From Pseudomonadota bacterium (GTDB lineage: Bacteria; Pseudomonadota; Alphaproteobacteria; Rhizobiales; Kaistiaceae): a stretch of 8,898 nt of DNA. The notes beneath the pieces are model-generated. The model ran no database searches. It was not told the origin of the DNA and saw only the letters and a program-made list of their open reading frames with translations. Location of the stretch: the NCBI GenBank assembly GCA_023433185.1, contig JAEZEN010000230.1, positions 1 through 8,898 on the forward strand, written 5' to 3'. Made by a program: the position numbers and the translations under genes. Positions 1-5,883 of the stretch are shown here, one piece after another; the stretch's first letter is position 1, and each line of letters starts with the position of its first letter.

Positions 1-1192
1 GGGCTCCGTCGCGCAGCAGCCGGAGCGCCTCATCGGGGGTGGGCAGGTCGGCGGCGTGGGCGATGCGGACCAACACCATGTCGGCCGCGGCCAGCGGCTG
101 GGTCGCCGCCTTCGTCTCCTCGATGCCCTTGAGGAGCATCTGCCAGCAGCGCGCCAGCACCCGCACGGAGAGCGCCGCGGCGAATTCGGCGCCGCGCGTC
201 TTCTCCTCCTCGGTCAAGGCGTCGTCCTCGACCGCTGCCGGGGCGAGCTTGAGGCGGGTGACGACATGGGTGAAGGCGGCGAGGTCCTCGAGCACCACCG
301 CGGGGTCGGCGCCGACATCGTATAGGCTGCGGAGCCGGGCGAGGGCGCCCGCCGCGTCGCCGCGCATCAGGTCGCCGAAGAGGTCGATGACGAGGCCACG
401 GTCGGCCAGGCCGAGCATGGCGCGCACGGACTCCGCCTCGACCGCGCCGCTCGCATGGGCGATGGCCCGGTCGAGCAGCGACAGCGAATCGCGGGCCGAC
501 CCTTCCGCGGCGCGCGCCAGCATGAGGAGCGATTCGTCGTCGATCGCGATCGACTCCTGGGCGGCGATGCCGCGCATCAGGCCGACCAGCCGCGCCGCCT
601 CGATCCGGCGGAGGTCGAAGCGCTGGCAGCGCGACAGGATGGTCACCGGGACCTTGCGGATCTCGGTGGTGGCGAAGACGAACTTCACATGCTCGGGCGG
701 CTCCTCGAGCGTCTTCAGGAGGCCGTTGAAGGCCGCCTTCGACAGCATGTGCACCTCGTCGATGATGTAGACCTTGTAGCGGGCGACCGCCGGCTTGTAC
801 CGCGCGGCCTCGATAATCTCGCGGATGTCGTCGATTCCGGTATGCGAGGCCGCGTCCATCTCCATCACGTCGATGTGGCGCCCCTCCATGATGGCGGCGC
901 AGTGCTCGCCGAGTTCCTCCATGTCGATGACGGGGCGGTCCACCTTGCCGGGAACCGAGTAGTTGAGGGCGCGGGCGAGGATGCGGGCCGTGGTGGTCTT
1001 GCCGACCCCGCGGACCCCGGTCAGCATGTAGGCCTGCGCGATGCGGCCGGTGCGGAACGCATTGGTCAGCGTCCGCACCATCGGCTCCTGGCCGATCAGG
1101 TCGGCGAAGCTCGTCGGCCGATACTTGCGGGCGAGCACCCGGTAGGCGCCGGCACCGGCCGCTGGCGTCTCGTCAAGGCTTGCGCCGTCCAT
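1..1192 (-). CDS. dnaX: DNA polymerase III subunit gamma/tau (5' part, runs off left edge)
   Basis: Clamp-loader ATPase subunit of the replicative DNA polymerase III holoenzyme; it loads the beta clamp and, as tau, links polymerase cores. About 397 N-terminal residues are present and the C-terminal tau region lies outside the window. Visible are the start of the AAA+ module (VLARKYRPTSF, residues 19-29), Walker A GVRGVGKTT (59-67), Walker B IIDEVHM (143-149), the sensor-1 region FATTEIRKVP (173-182) and the arginine-finger SRC motif (187-189). The four-cysteine zinc module of E. coli DnaX after Walker A is absent: the stretch is ALNYSVPGKVDRPVIDMEELGEHC, with one Cys, a form I associate with alphaproteobacterial DnaX. 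The start at 1192 is the first in-frame ATG before the conserved core and has AAGAGG just upstream (short spacing). The gene lies 3' of the SRP RNA on the same strand, a common alphaproteobacterial order. Confidence 0.97.
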   Translation of the reverse strand, partial: MDGASLDETPAAGAGAYRVLARKYRPTSFADLIGQEPMVRTLTNAFRTGRIAQAYMLTGVRGVGKTTTARILARALNYSVPGKVDRPVIDMEELGEHCAAIMEGRHIDVMEMDAASHTGIDDIREIIEAARYKPAVARYKVYIIDEVHMLSKAAFNGLLKTLEEPPEHVKFVFATTEIRKVPVTILSRCQRFDLRRIEAARLVGLMRGIAAQESIAIDDESLLMLARAAEGSARDSLSLLDRAIAHASGAVEAESVRAMLGLADRGLVIDLFGDLMRGDAAGALARLRSLYDVGADPAVVLEDLAAFTHVVTRLKLAPAAVEDDALTEEEKTRGAEFAAALSVRVLARCWQMLLKGIEETKAATQPLAAADMVLVRIAHAADLPTPDEALRLLRDGA

Positions 1193-1265
1193 GGCCTCTT
1201 CACGAAAATCGCGGCCGGGCGCGGGCCGTCACGACGGACACCGCGCAGGCCCGGCCATGCCTCGG

Positions 1266-1290
1266 AAAAAAAGGAAGCCGGACGGACGAC
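1266..1290 (-). terminator. Terminal stem arm and U-tract of the SRP RNA
   Basis: The 3' arm of the closing SRP RNA stem (CGTCCGTCCGGCTTCC on the minus strand) is followed at once by seven T residues (plus-strand A run 1266-1272). This has the layout of an intrinsic terminator built into the RNA's own closing helix. It sits 73 bp upstream of the dnaX start, so dnaX probably has its own promoter or depends on read-through; I see no clear promoter in 1193-1265. Confidence 0.6.
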
Positions 1291-1368
1291 CCGCACCGGA
1301 ACTCGTTAGGGCTGCTTCCTTCCGGACCTGACCCGATTGGCGAGGGGCGCGTCCGCCGCCGGCTTCCC
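1270..1368 (-). ncRNA. ffs: Signal recognition particle RNA (4.5S RNA, small bacterial type)
   Basis: RNA core of the signal recognition particle, which binds Ffh and targets nascent membrane proteins to FtsY and the translocon. The minus strand carries the near-invariant SRP domain IV apex GGTCAGGTCCGGAAGGAAGC (plus 1313-1332), including the GGAA tetraloop and the asymmetric internal loop. The ends pair: GGAAGCCGG plus CGGACG near the 5' end matches CGTCCG plus CCGGCTTCC at the 3' end, closing the single long hairpin of the small bacterial form. The 3' stem runs directly into seven U residues (plus 1266-1272), so transcription probably ends there. The 5' end was set at about 1368 from the stem and from a -10 box 6 bases upstream; both ends are uncertain by a few bases. 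Confidence 0.95.
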
Positions 1369-1373
1369 GGATC

Positions 1374-1404
1374 ACCATATCATGCCCCGGGGTCGCCCTG
1401 GCAA
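1374..1404 (-). promoter_or_regulatory. Probable promoter of the SRP RNA gene
   Basis: On the minus strand a -10-like TATGGT (1379-1374) ends 5 bases before the inferred G start of the SRP RNA at 1368. A -35-like TTGCCA (1404-1399) lies upstream, but with a 19-nt spacer, longer than usual. The -10 assignment is supported by its position relative to the RNA stem; the -35 is less certain and overlaps a hairpin (1394-1409). Confidence 0.45.
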
Positions 1405-1409
1405 GGGCG
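1394..1409. repeat. Perfect inverted repeat between the MFS gene and the SRP RNA
   Basis: CGCCCT-GGCA-AGGGCG is a perfect 6-bp stem with a 4-base loop in the 90-bp gap downstream of the MFS gene. It could end MFS transcription on the minus strand, but no U-tract follows, so a standard intrinsic terminator is not shown. It overlaps the possible -35 of the SRP RNA promoter. Confidence 0.35.
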
Positions 1410-1419
1410 CCCGGCCACA

Positions 1420-1441
1420 AAACCGGGCACAAACCGGGCAC
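1420..1441. repeat. 11-bp tandem direct repeat, two copies
   Basis: Two adjacent perfect copies of AAACCGGGCAC lie just downstream of the MFS stop codon and upstream of the SRP RNA promoter. On the minus strand each reads GTGCCCGGTTT. A degenerate third copy may precede them (GGCCACA). Function unknown; it may be a replication-slippage product or part of an upstream element of the SRP RNA promoter. Confidence 0.6.
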
Positions 1442-1460
1442 AAGCCTGTGGCGTTCCGGC

Positions 1461-2669
1461 TCAGGCCAGCCTTTCCTGCCGGCGGTCGAGGCCGACCAGC
1501 AGCAGCGCGCTCAGGCCGATTCCCGCGAATGCGGCGACGGTCAGAACGCCGAACAGGGCGTCGACGCCGAAGTTCTCGATCAGGACCGCGCCGAGGAAGG
1601 GGGACAGCGCGCCGACGACGAGCGCCGGCATGGCGATGCGGCCCATGAGCGCGGCATAGCCGTCGGCGCCGAATACCGCGAGCGGCACGCTGCCGCGGAC
1701 GATCGAGCGGATGCCCATCCCGCCGCCATAGAGAACGATCGCCGCCCCGACCCAGGGCAGGCCCGCCCACAGCGCGCCGAGGCCGACCGCGACCAGCACC
1801 GACGAGCCGATCATCGCCCAGACCGGATGATGCCGCTGGCCGAAGAGCATCTCGACGATGCGCGCGCCGACCTGCGAGGGGCCGATCAGCGCGCCGAGAG
1901 CGACCGCGGCGCCGAGGGTCAGGTCGCGTGCCTGGAGCATGGTGAGAAGGTGGACCGACACCACCGAGGCGATGGCGGAACTCGTGGTGAAGGCAGCCGC
2001 GATCACCACGAACTGGCGGCGGCGGAGCGGATCGCGTGGTGGTCGTCCCTCGCTTGCATGCGCGCGCCGCGGACGCGGATCGCGTGCGGCCTGTCGCGGC
2101 ACCAGGGCCAGGACCAGTGGCAGGCACACGGCAATCTGGATCGCGGCATAGACCCAGCACGCGCCCCGCCAGCCCAGCCACGATTCGAGGAGCGCTGAGA
2201 GCGGCCAGCAGAGCGTGCTGGCGAAGCCGCCGAACAGCGTCAGCCAGGTGATGGCTCGCCGGGCGGCCATGCCGTAGAGCCGGCCGAGCGTCGAGAAGGC
2301 GGCGTCGTAGAGGCTAGCGCCCATGCCGAGGCCGATGATCAGCCAGGCGGCGACGAAGACCGGGAGGCTCGGGGCCAGCGCCAGCATGCCGAGGCCTGCC
2401 GCCAGGAGCAGCGCGCCGCCCGCGAGGATCGGGCGCCCGCCGTGGCGTTCGATGGCGTCGCCGACGAAAGGCGCGACCAGGCCCTCGACGAGGAGGCCCA
2501 GCGAGAGCGCGCCGATGATCCAGGCGAGCGACCATCCCGTGTCGCGGGCGATCGGTTCGGCGAGGACGGCGAGCAGGTAGTAGGACGAGCCCCAGGCGAG
2601 GATCTGGAAGATCCCGAGCGCGGTGATGACGGGCATCCGCCCCGTGTCGCCGTCCAGCTCAGGCCGCAT
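1461..2669 (-). CDS. Major facilitator superfamily transporter, ArsR-linked
   Basis: Inner-membrane secondary transporter of the MFS, probably proton-coupled efflux. The 402 residues fit 12 membrane segments in two halves of six. A motif-A-like loop GDAIERHGGRP (about residues 70-80) joins TM2 and TM3, and a basic Arg-rich loop (about 191-219) separates the halves. The gene follows and overlaps an ArsR-family repressor gene by 11 bp, which implies co-transcription and translational coupling and suggests export of the ligand the repressor senses, possibly trivalent arsenicals or another thiol-reactive compound. The family alone does not fix the substrate; it is not recognisably ArsB, Acr3 or ArsP. 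The start at 2669 gives the smaller overlap and lies close to TM1; ATG 2696, nine codons upstream, is an equally open alternative, and neither has a strong ribosome binding site. Confidence 0.85.
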   Translation of the reverse strand: MRPELDGDTGRMPVITALGIFQILAWGSSYYLLAVLAEPIARDTGWSLAWIIGALSLGLLVEGLVAPFVGDAIERHGGRPILAGGALLLAAGLGMLALAPSLPVFVAAWLIIGLGMGASLYDAAFSTLGRLYGMAARRAITWLTLFGGFASTLCWPLSALLESWLGWRGACWVYAAIQIAVCLPLVLALVPRQAARDPRPRRAHASEGRPPRDPLRRRQFVVIAAAFTTSSAIASVVSVHLLTMLQARDLTLGAAVALGALIGPSQVGARIVEMLFGQRHHPVWAMIGSSVLVAVGLGALWAGLPWVGAAIVLYGGGMGIRSIVRGSVPLAVFGADGYAALMGRIAMPALVVGALSPFLGAVLIENFGVDALFGVLTVAAFAGIGLSALLLVGLDRRQERLA

Positions 2670-2976
2670 GGTCGCTCGCCACCGCCGCTCCGGCATCGGC
2701 GCAGCATTCGTCGGCGAGGAATCCGATCACGCGCCGCATGGCGGCATAGTCGGCGCGGCAGATCAGGCTGGTGCCGACGCGCTCCTGGGTGACCAGACCC
2801 GTCAGTACGAGCTGGCGGAGGTGGTGGGAGAGCGTCGAGCCCGGAACGCCGAGACGCTCCTGCAGATGCCCGACGGGCAGCCCGTCGTCGCCGGCCCGGA
2901 CCAATGCGCGGTACACGCGGAGGCGGGTGGGATTGCCGAGCGCTTCAAGCTGGCGGGCGGCGTGGTCAAGGTCCAT
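2659..2976 (-). CDS. ArsR/SmtB-family transcriptional repressor
   Basis: Small winged-helix repressor (105 aa, usual family length), expected to bind its own promoter as a dimer and release it on ligand binding. It opens with the family's ARQLEALGNPTRLRVYRAL helix (7-25); the helix-turn-helix covers about 35-56 (VGHLQERLGVPGSTLSHHLRQL), followed by the wing TQERVGTSLIC. A vicinal Cys91-Cys92 pair near the C-terminus (LADECC) resembles the arsenic-binding position of the Acidithiobacillus/Shewanella-type ArsR proteins, and Cys73 is the only other cysteine. The canonical ELCVCDL metal motif of E. coli ArsR is absent. The start at 2976 matches the family N-terminus; the frame is open to 3099, but that extension is low-complexity and overlaps the control region. 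First gene of a unit with the downstream MFS transporter. The ligand is inferred only. Confidence 0.88.
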   Translation of the reverse strand: MDLDHAARQLEALGNPTRLRVYRALVRAGDDGLPVGHLQERLGVPGSTLSHHLRQLVLTGLVTQERVGTSLICRADYAAMRRVIGFLADECCADAGAAVASDHAA

Positions 2977-2980
2977 GGGA

Positions 2981-3038
2981 CGGAATGTTCCGAACTCGTC
3001 CGTCACAATCAATCGGTATTTCCGGAATGATGGAAATA
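2981..3038. promoter_or_regulatory. Candidate ArsR operator region with inverted repeats
   Basis: Two dyads lie just upstream of the repressor start. One is CGGAA-TG-TTCCG (2981-2992), ending 5 bp before the start codon. The other is TATTTCC-N8-GGAAATA (3017-3038), whose left half also belongs to the 8-bp palindrome TTCCGGAA (3020-3027). Both share the TTCC/GGAA half-site. Their position before an autoregulated repressor gene makes them plausible operators; this stretch is also more AT-rich than its surroundings, as a promoter would be. No convincing -35/-10 pair was picked out. Confidence 0.4.
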
Positions 3039-3146
3039 AATGAGCCGACCGATGGTGCCGAGTCGCACGGCGGCGGCGCGGCGGGGGCGCGCATTGCAAC
3101 CGCCTTGGTGCTATCCTGAGTCGCGAAGCGCCGAGGAGCAGCGAAA

Positions 3147-3947
3147 ATGGCGAAGTTCGTCGCCAAGCAGGCCATCGACATGACGACCCTGCCAGGGGTC
3201 TCGTACCTGTTCGATCCGCAGACCACGTACTTCTACGACCGGGGCAGCAATAGCTTCCGCGCCGCTGACGACGCGCTGCGCGAGGGGTACCTGCTTCGTG
3301 TGGAAGGCCACGACTTCGTCAACCGCTGGAGCCAGCCGACCGGCAAGGGAACGGTCGAGAAGCTCCAGGTGACGCTGGACAAGAAGGTGGTCTACATGAT
3401 CACCGGGCTCGACATGAAGCTCGGCAACATCTTCGACACGACGCCCGAAAAGGCCTTCAACGCCCTGTTCAAGGGCAACGACACGTTCAAGGGCTCGTCG
3501 GGCAGCGACGTGCTGGCGGCGGGCCGGGGCAAGGACACGCTGAAGGGGAAGGGCGGCAACGACACGCTGCGCGGCGAGAACGGCCGCGACCGTCTCGACG
3601 GCGGCGAGGGGATCGACACGCTCGACGGCGGCAAGGGAAAGGACACCTTTGTCTTCTCGGTGACGCCCTCGAACGCGAACTACGACCGCATCACCAAGTT
3701 CCAGAAGGACGAGACGCTCGAGTTCAGGGCGAAGAAGTTTCCCGCTCTCACCAAGGGGCCGCTTTCGGAGGACCAGTTCCTGGTGATCGGCAGCCGTCCG
3801 GCCGACGGCGACGACTACATCCAGTACAATCGGACGACCGGCGCCGTGATCTACGATGCCGACGGCAGCGGCCCGATCGCGGGGGTGGTGGTGTGCTACG
3901 TCCAGGCCGATGCGAAGCTCGGCGCGGGCAACATCATCGTCGCCTGA
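3147..3947 (+). CDS. Small RTX (hemolysin-type) calcium-binding protein
   Basis: 266-residue acidic/Lys-rich protein with about six RTX nonapeptides of the GGxGxDxLx type at residues 116-168 (for example GKGGNDTLR, GGEGIDTLD, GGKGKDTFVF). These form a calcium-bound parallel beta-roll. A C-terminal beta-rich segment with YDADGSG (236-242) and the hydrophobic end GNIIVA fits the uncleaved C-terminal signal used by type I (ABC) secretion; there is no N-terminal signal peptide. The N-terminal ~105 residues carry no enzymatic motif I recognise, though the stretch ending ITGL...FNALFKGNDTF resembles leaders seen before RTX repeats in other alphaproteobacterial proteins. The ribosome binding site GAGGAG lies 8 nt before the ATG. 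It has no type I secretion partner in the window and converges on the gene at 3965. A single Cys (250) is unusual for an RTX protein. Likely secreted; function unknown. Confidence 0.88.
   Translation: MAKFVAKQAIDMTTLPGVSYLFDPQTTYFYDRGSNSFRAADDALREGYLLRVEGHDFVNRWSQPTGKGTVEKLQVTLDKKVVYMITGLDMKLGNIFDTTPEKAFNALFKGNDTFKGSSGSDVLAAGRGKDTLKGKGGNDTLRGENGRDRLDGGEGIDTLDGGKGKDTFVFSVTPSNANYDRITKFQKDETLEFRAKKFPALTKGPLSEDQFLVIGSRPADGDDYIQYNRTTGAVIYDADGSGPIAGVVVCYVQADAKLGAGNIIVA
3492..3650 (+). repeat. RTX nonapeptide repeat-coding region
   Basis: About six 27-bp units encode the glycine/aspartate nonapeptides of the RTX protein (residues 116-168). Conservation is clear at the protein level (G-x-G-x-D-x-L) and only partial in DNA, so this is an old repeat rather than a recent tandem expansion. 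Confidence 0.8.
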
Positions 3948-3964
3948 CCACGCCTGCCGGCCGT

Positions 3965-4954
3965 TCAGTCGGGCCGGACCGCGCGCCGCGCTGCGGCCTC
4001 GAGCGCGGCCTCGTCAAGCACCGGCGACGCCGCCCTGAGCACGGTGCGGGCTTCGAGCGCCTTCACCGACAGCACGATCGCCTCGTTGAAGGGACAGGGG
4101 ATGCCGAGGGCGTCGCCGTGGCGGACGAGCGCGCCGTTGAGCGAGTCGATCTCGGTGCGGCGCCCGGTCTCGACATGCTGGAGCATCGAGGGGCGGTTGT
4201 AGCGGGTGAAGGCATGGTCGACGACGTGGCCGCGCGGGTCCGGTTCGGGCAGCGTCACGCCCTGCGCCGCGACCACGGCAAGGGCCTCGTCGAGAATGCG
4301 GTGGACCAGGGCGAGGGCGGGCGCGGTCCGCACGATCTCGCCCGGTCGCAGCCCGGTGATCGCGGCGACCGGGTTGAGCGCGACGTTGAGGACGAACTTC
4401 ATCCAGACGTGGCCCATCACGTTGTCGCTTGCCGTCACCGGCAGGCCGGCGCTTCGGAACAGGCCGGCGAGGGCGTCGAGGCGCGCCGAGGCGCTGCCGT
4501 CGATCTCGCCGATCGTCGTCTCGCCGAGATTGGTGTGGGCCACCCGGCCCGGCGCGAGCCGGGCACCGCTGTTATAGGTGTTGCCGGCCAGCACCCGGCC
4601 GGGGCCGAGGGCCGCGGCGAGCGCCTCGACATTGCCGATGCCGTTCTGGAGGGTGAGGACGAAGGCGCCGGGTCGCAGGTGTTCGGCGAGGATCGCGGCG
4701 ACCGCGCCGGTGGCATTGCCGTCGACCATGACCAGCGCCATGTCGGCCGTGGCGATCATCGCCGGGTCGGTCGAGGCCTCGAGCCGATGGCGGCGTTCCG
4801 CGCCGTCGGGGCCGGCCAGCACCAGGCCGTCCGCGGCGATCGCGGCGATGTGCTCCGCGTCGCGGTCGAACAGGACCACCTCGGCGCCCGCTTCGGCGAA
4901 GCGCGCGCCGAAGAGGGCTCCCATCGCGCCGGCGCCGACGACCGCGATCCGCAT
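3965..4954 (-). CDS. Ketopantoate reductase (ApbA/PanE) family dehydrogenase
   Basis: Cytosolic NAD(P)H-dependent reductase related to 2-dehydropantoate 2-reductase (coenzyme A synthesis). Its 329 residues are within or slightly above the usual family length. The N-terminal Rossmann domain starts at residue 1 with VVGAGAMG (GxGxxG, 7-12); Asn104 in LQNGIGN matches the conserved family Asn; the C-terminal helical domain has Lys186 and Asn190 (WMKFVLN), Ser256 (RPSM) and Glu268 (RRTEID), matching the E. coli catalytic Lys176, Ser244 and Glu256. The E. coli Lys72 position (VTLKAW) is Asp78 here (VMVDGN). With the location next to an RraA-like aldolase rather than pan genes, this suggests a paralogue acting on another 2-oxo or 2-hydroxy acid rather than the biosynthetic PanE. 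It starts 10 bp after its upstream partner, so the two form an operon. Confidence 0.85.
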   Translation of the reverse strand: MRIAVVGAGAMGALFGARFAEAGAEVVLFDRDAEHIAAIAADGLVLAGPDGAERRHRLEASTDPAMIATADMALVMVDGNATGAVAAILAEHLRPGAFVLTLQNGIGNVEALAAALGPGRVLAGNTYNSGARLAPGRVAHTNLGETTIGEIDGSASARLDALAGLFRSAGLPVTASDNVMGHVWMKFVLNVALNPVAAITGLRPGEIVRTAPALALVHRILDEALAVVAAQGVTLPEPDPRGHVVDHAFTRYNRPSMLQHVETGRRTEIDSLNGALVRHGDALGIPCPFNEAIVLSVKALEARTVLRAASPVLDEAALEAAARRAVRPD

Positions 4955-4964
4955 CGCTGCGCCC

Positions 4965-5651
4965 TCAGTCGACGTCCTTGAAGCGGCCGTCGTCGATGAG
5001 CTTCTGGAGGAGGTGCGGCATCTTCAGCCCGGCCTTCACCTTCGCCTCGAGCTCGGCCTCGGCGGCGCGCACGGCGGCGAGCCGCTCGATGGTCTCGTCG
5101 ATCCGCGCGAAGGGCACCACCACCACGCCGTCCTCGTCACCGAGCACGATGTCGCCCGGGCCGACCGCGACGCCGCCGCAGACCATCGGGAAGCCGATCG
5201 TGCCGGGACCGTTGCGCACCGGCGAGTTCGGCGTCACCGCCGCGGCATAGCAGGGCAGGCCGACGCCGCGGAGGCCGGGGATGTCACGCACCGCGCCGTC
5301 GGTGACGAAGGCCGCTACGCCGGCGTTCTTCATCATGCCGAGCAGCAGGTCGCCGATCACCGCGACCTCGGTGAAGCCGCCGGCCGAGGAGACCACCACG
5401 TCGCCGGGCCGGACGACGTTGAGCGAGGCGTAGGTGGCGAGGTTGTCGGCCGGCCCGTCGTTGCAGGTCACGGCAACGCCGCAGAAGGGCTTGACGCCGC
5501 CAATCGGCTTGACGCGCTCGCTGAGGCCGCCGCTGCCGCCCATGGCATCCACGACATGTCCGGTCTGCTGGCCGCGGAACGCGTCCACCTGGGCGGCGGA
5601 CGGGCGCTGGAAATTGCGCCGGATCCGGAGCAGCGGCGGGTCTTCGATCAT
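4965..5651 (-). CDS. RraA-like protein (HMG/CHA aldolase / dimethylmenaquinone methyltransferase family)
   Basis: 228-residue member of the RraA fold family, which includes class II 4-hydroxy-4-methyl-2-oxoglutarate / 4-carboxy-4-hydroxy-2-oxoadipate aldolases that also decarboxylate oxaloacetate, and the RNase E inhibitor RraA. The metal/substrate motif is present: Gly100-Asp101 (VIGDLLL) followed after about 20 residues by Arg122-Asp123 (TDGAVRD). The downstream GPGDIVLGDEDGVVVVP (165-180) is also typical. A C-terminal helix of about 40 residues (EAELEAKVKAGLK) exceeds the short RraA of E. coli and suits the aldolase-like branch, so a pyruvate-forming aldolase or decarboxylase is more likely than an RNase E regulator. 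It has a strong ribosome binding site (GGAGGA, minus 5664-5659, 7 nt from ATG). First gene of a two-gene unit with the dehydrogenase, divergent from the LysR gene. Substrate unknown. Confidence 0.85.
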   Translation of the reverse strand: MIEDPPLLRIRRNFQRPSAAQVDAFRGQQTGHVVDAMGGSGGLSERVKPIGGVKPFCGVAVTCNDGPADNLATYASLNVVRPGDVVVSSAGGFTEVAVIGDLLLGMMKNAGVAAFVTDGAVRDIPGLRGVGLPCYAAAVTPNSPVRNGPGTIGFPMVCGGVAVGPGDIVLGDEDGVVVVPFARIDETIERLAAVRAAEAELEAKVKAGLKMPHLLQKLIDDGRFKDVD

Positions 5652-5678
5652 CTGTCTTTCCTCCCCTTGTCGGTGCTG

Positions 5679-5707
5679 GTGCTATCAGCGCCGGCGGCGG
5701 CTCACAA
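5679..5707 (-). promoter_or_regulatory. Possible promoter of the RraA-like/dehydrogenase operon
   Basis: On the minus strand TTGTGA (5707-5702) and TAGCAC (5684-5679) are separated by 17 nt and stand about 30 bp upstream of the RraA-like start codon and its ribosome binding site. The -10 matches the consensus at only three positions, so the call rests on spacing and place. Confidence 0.28.
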
Positions 5708-5883
5708 GGGCATCGCATTCGACCGGACGCCGCGAACGCCGCTTGCCGGATCGCCGCCGGCGCGATACCTCCGATTTCGCCCCGGCGTGCCTCCCTGACC
5801 CGATATGATCGCGGCCCCGGGCCCGCATCCGGGCGGGATCTTCCGCTCCGCCCTGCACAGGGTGCGGCGTGTGCGAGACAGGC

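Noticed and set aside
455..1309. Plus-strand open frame of 284 codons
   Set aside because: Antisense to dnaX and the SRP RNA gene; no recognisable domain.
2977..3099. Longer ArsR start at 3099
   Set aside because: The extra 41 residues are Arg/Pro-rich, unlike the family, and would overlap the candidate operator; ATG 2976 gives the standard N-terminus.
3094..3117. Promoter TTGCAA...TATCCT before the RTX gene
   Set aside because: The spacer is only 12 bp, too short for a sigma-70-type promoter.
3893..5798. Plus-strand open frames across 3893-4981 and 4578-5798
   Set aside because: Antisense to the PanE-like and RraA-like genes, Ala/Arg/His-rich shadow translations.
5821..5834. GCCCG-CATC-CGGGC hairpin before the LysR gene
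   Set aside because: Five-base GC arms are expected by chance in DNA of this composition, and there is no T-tract or LysR box.
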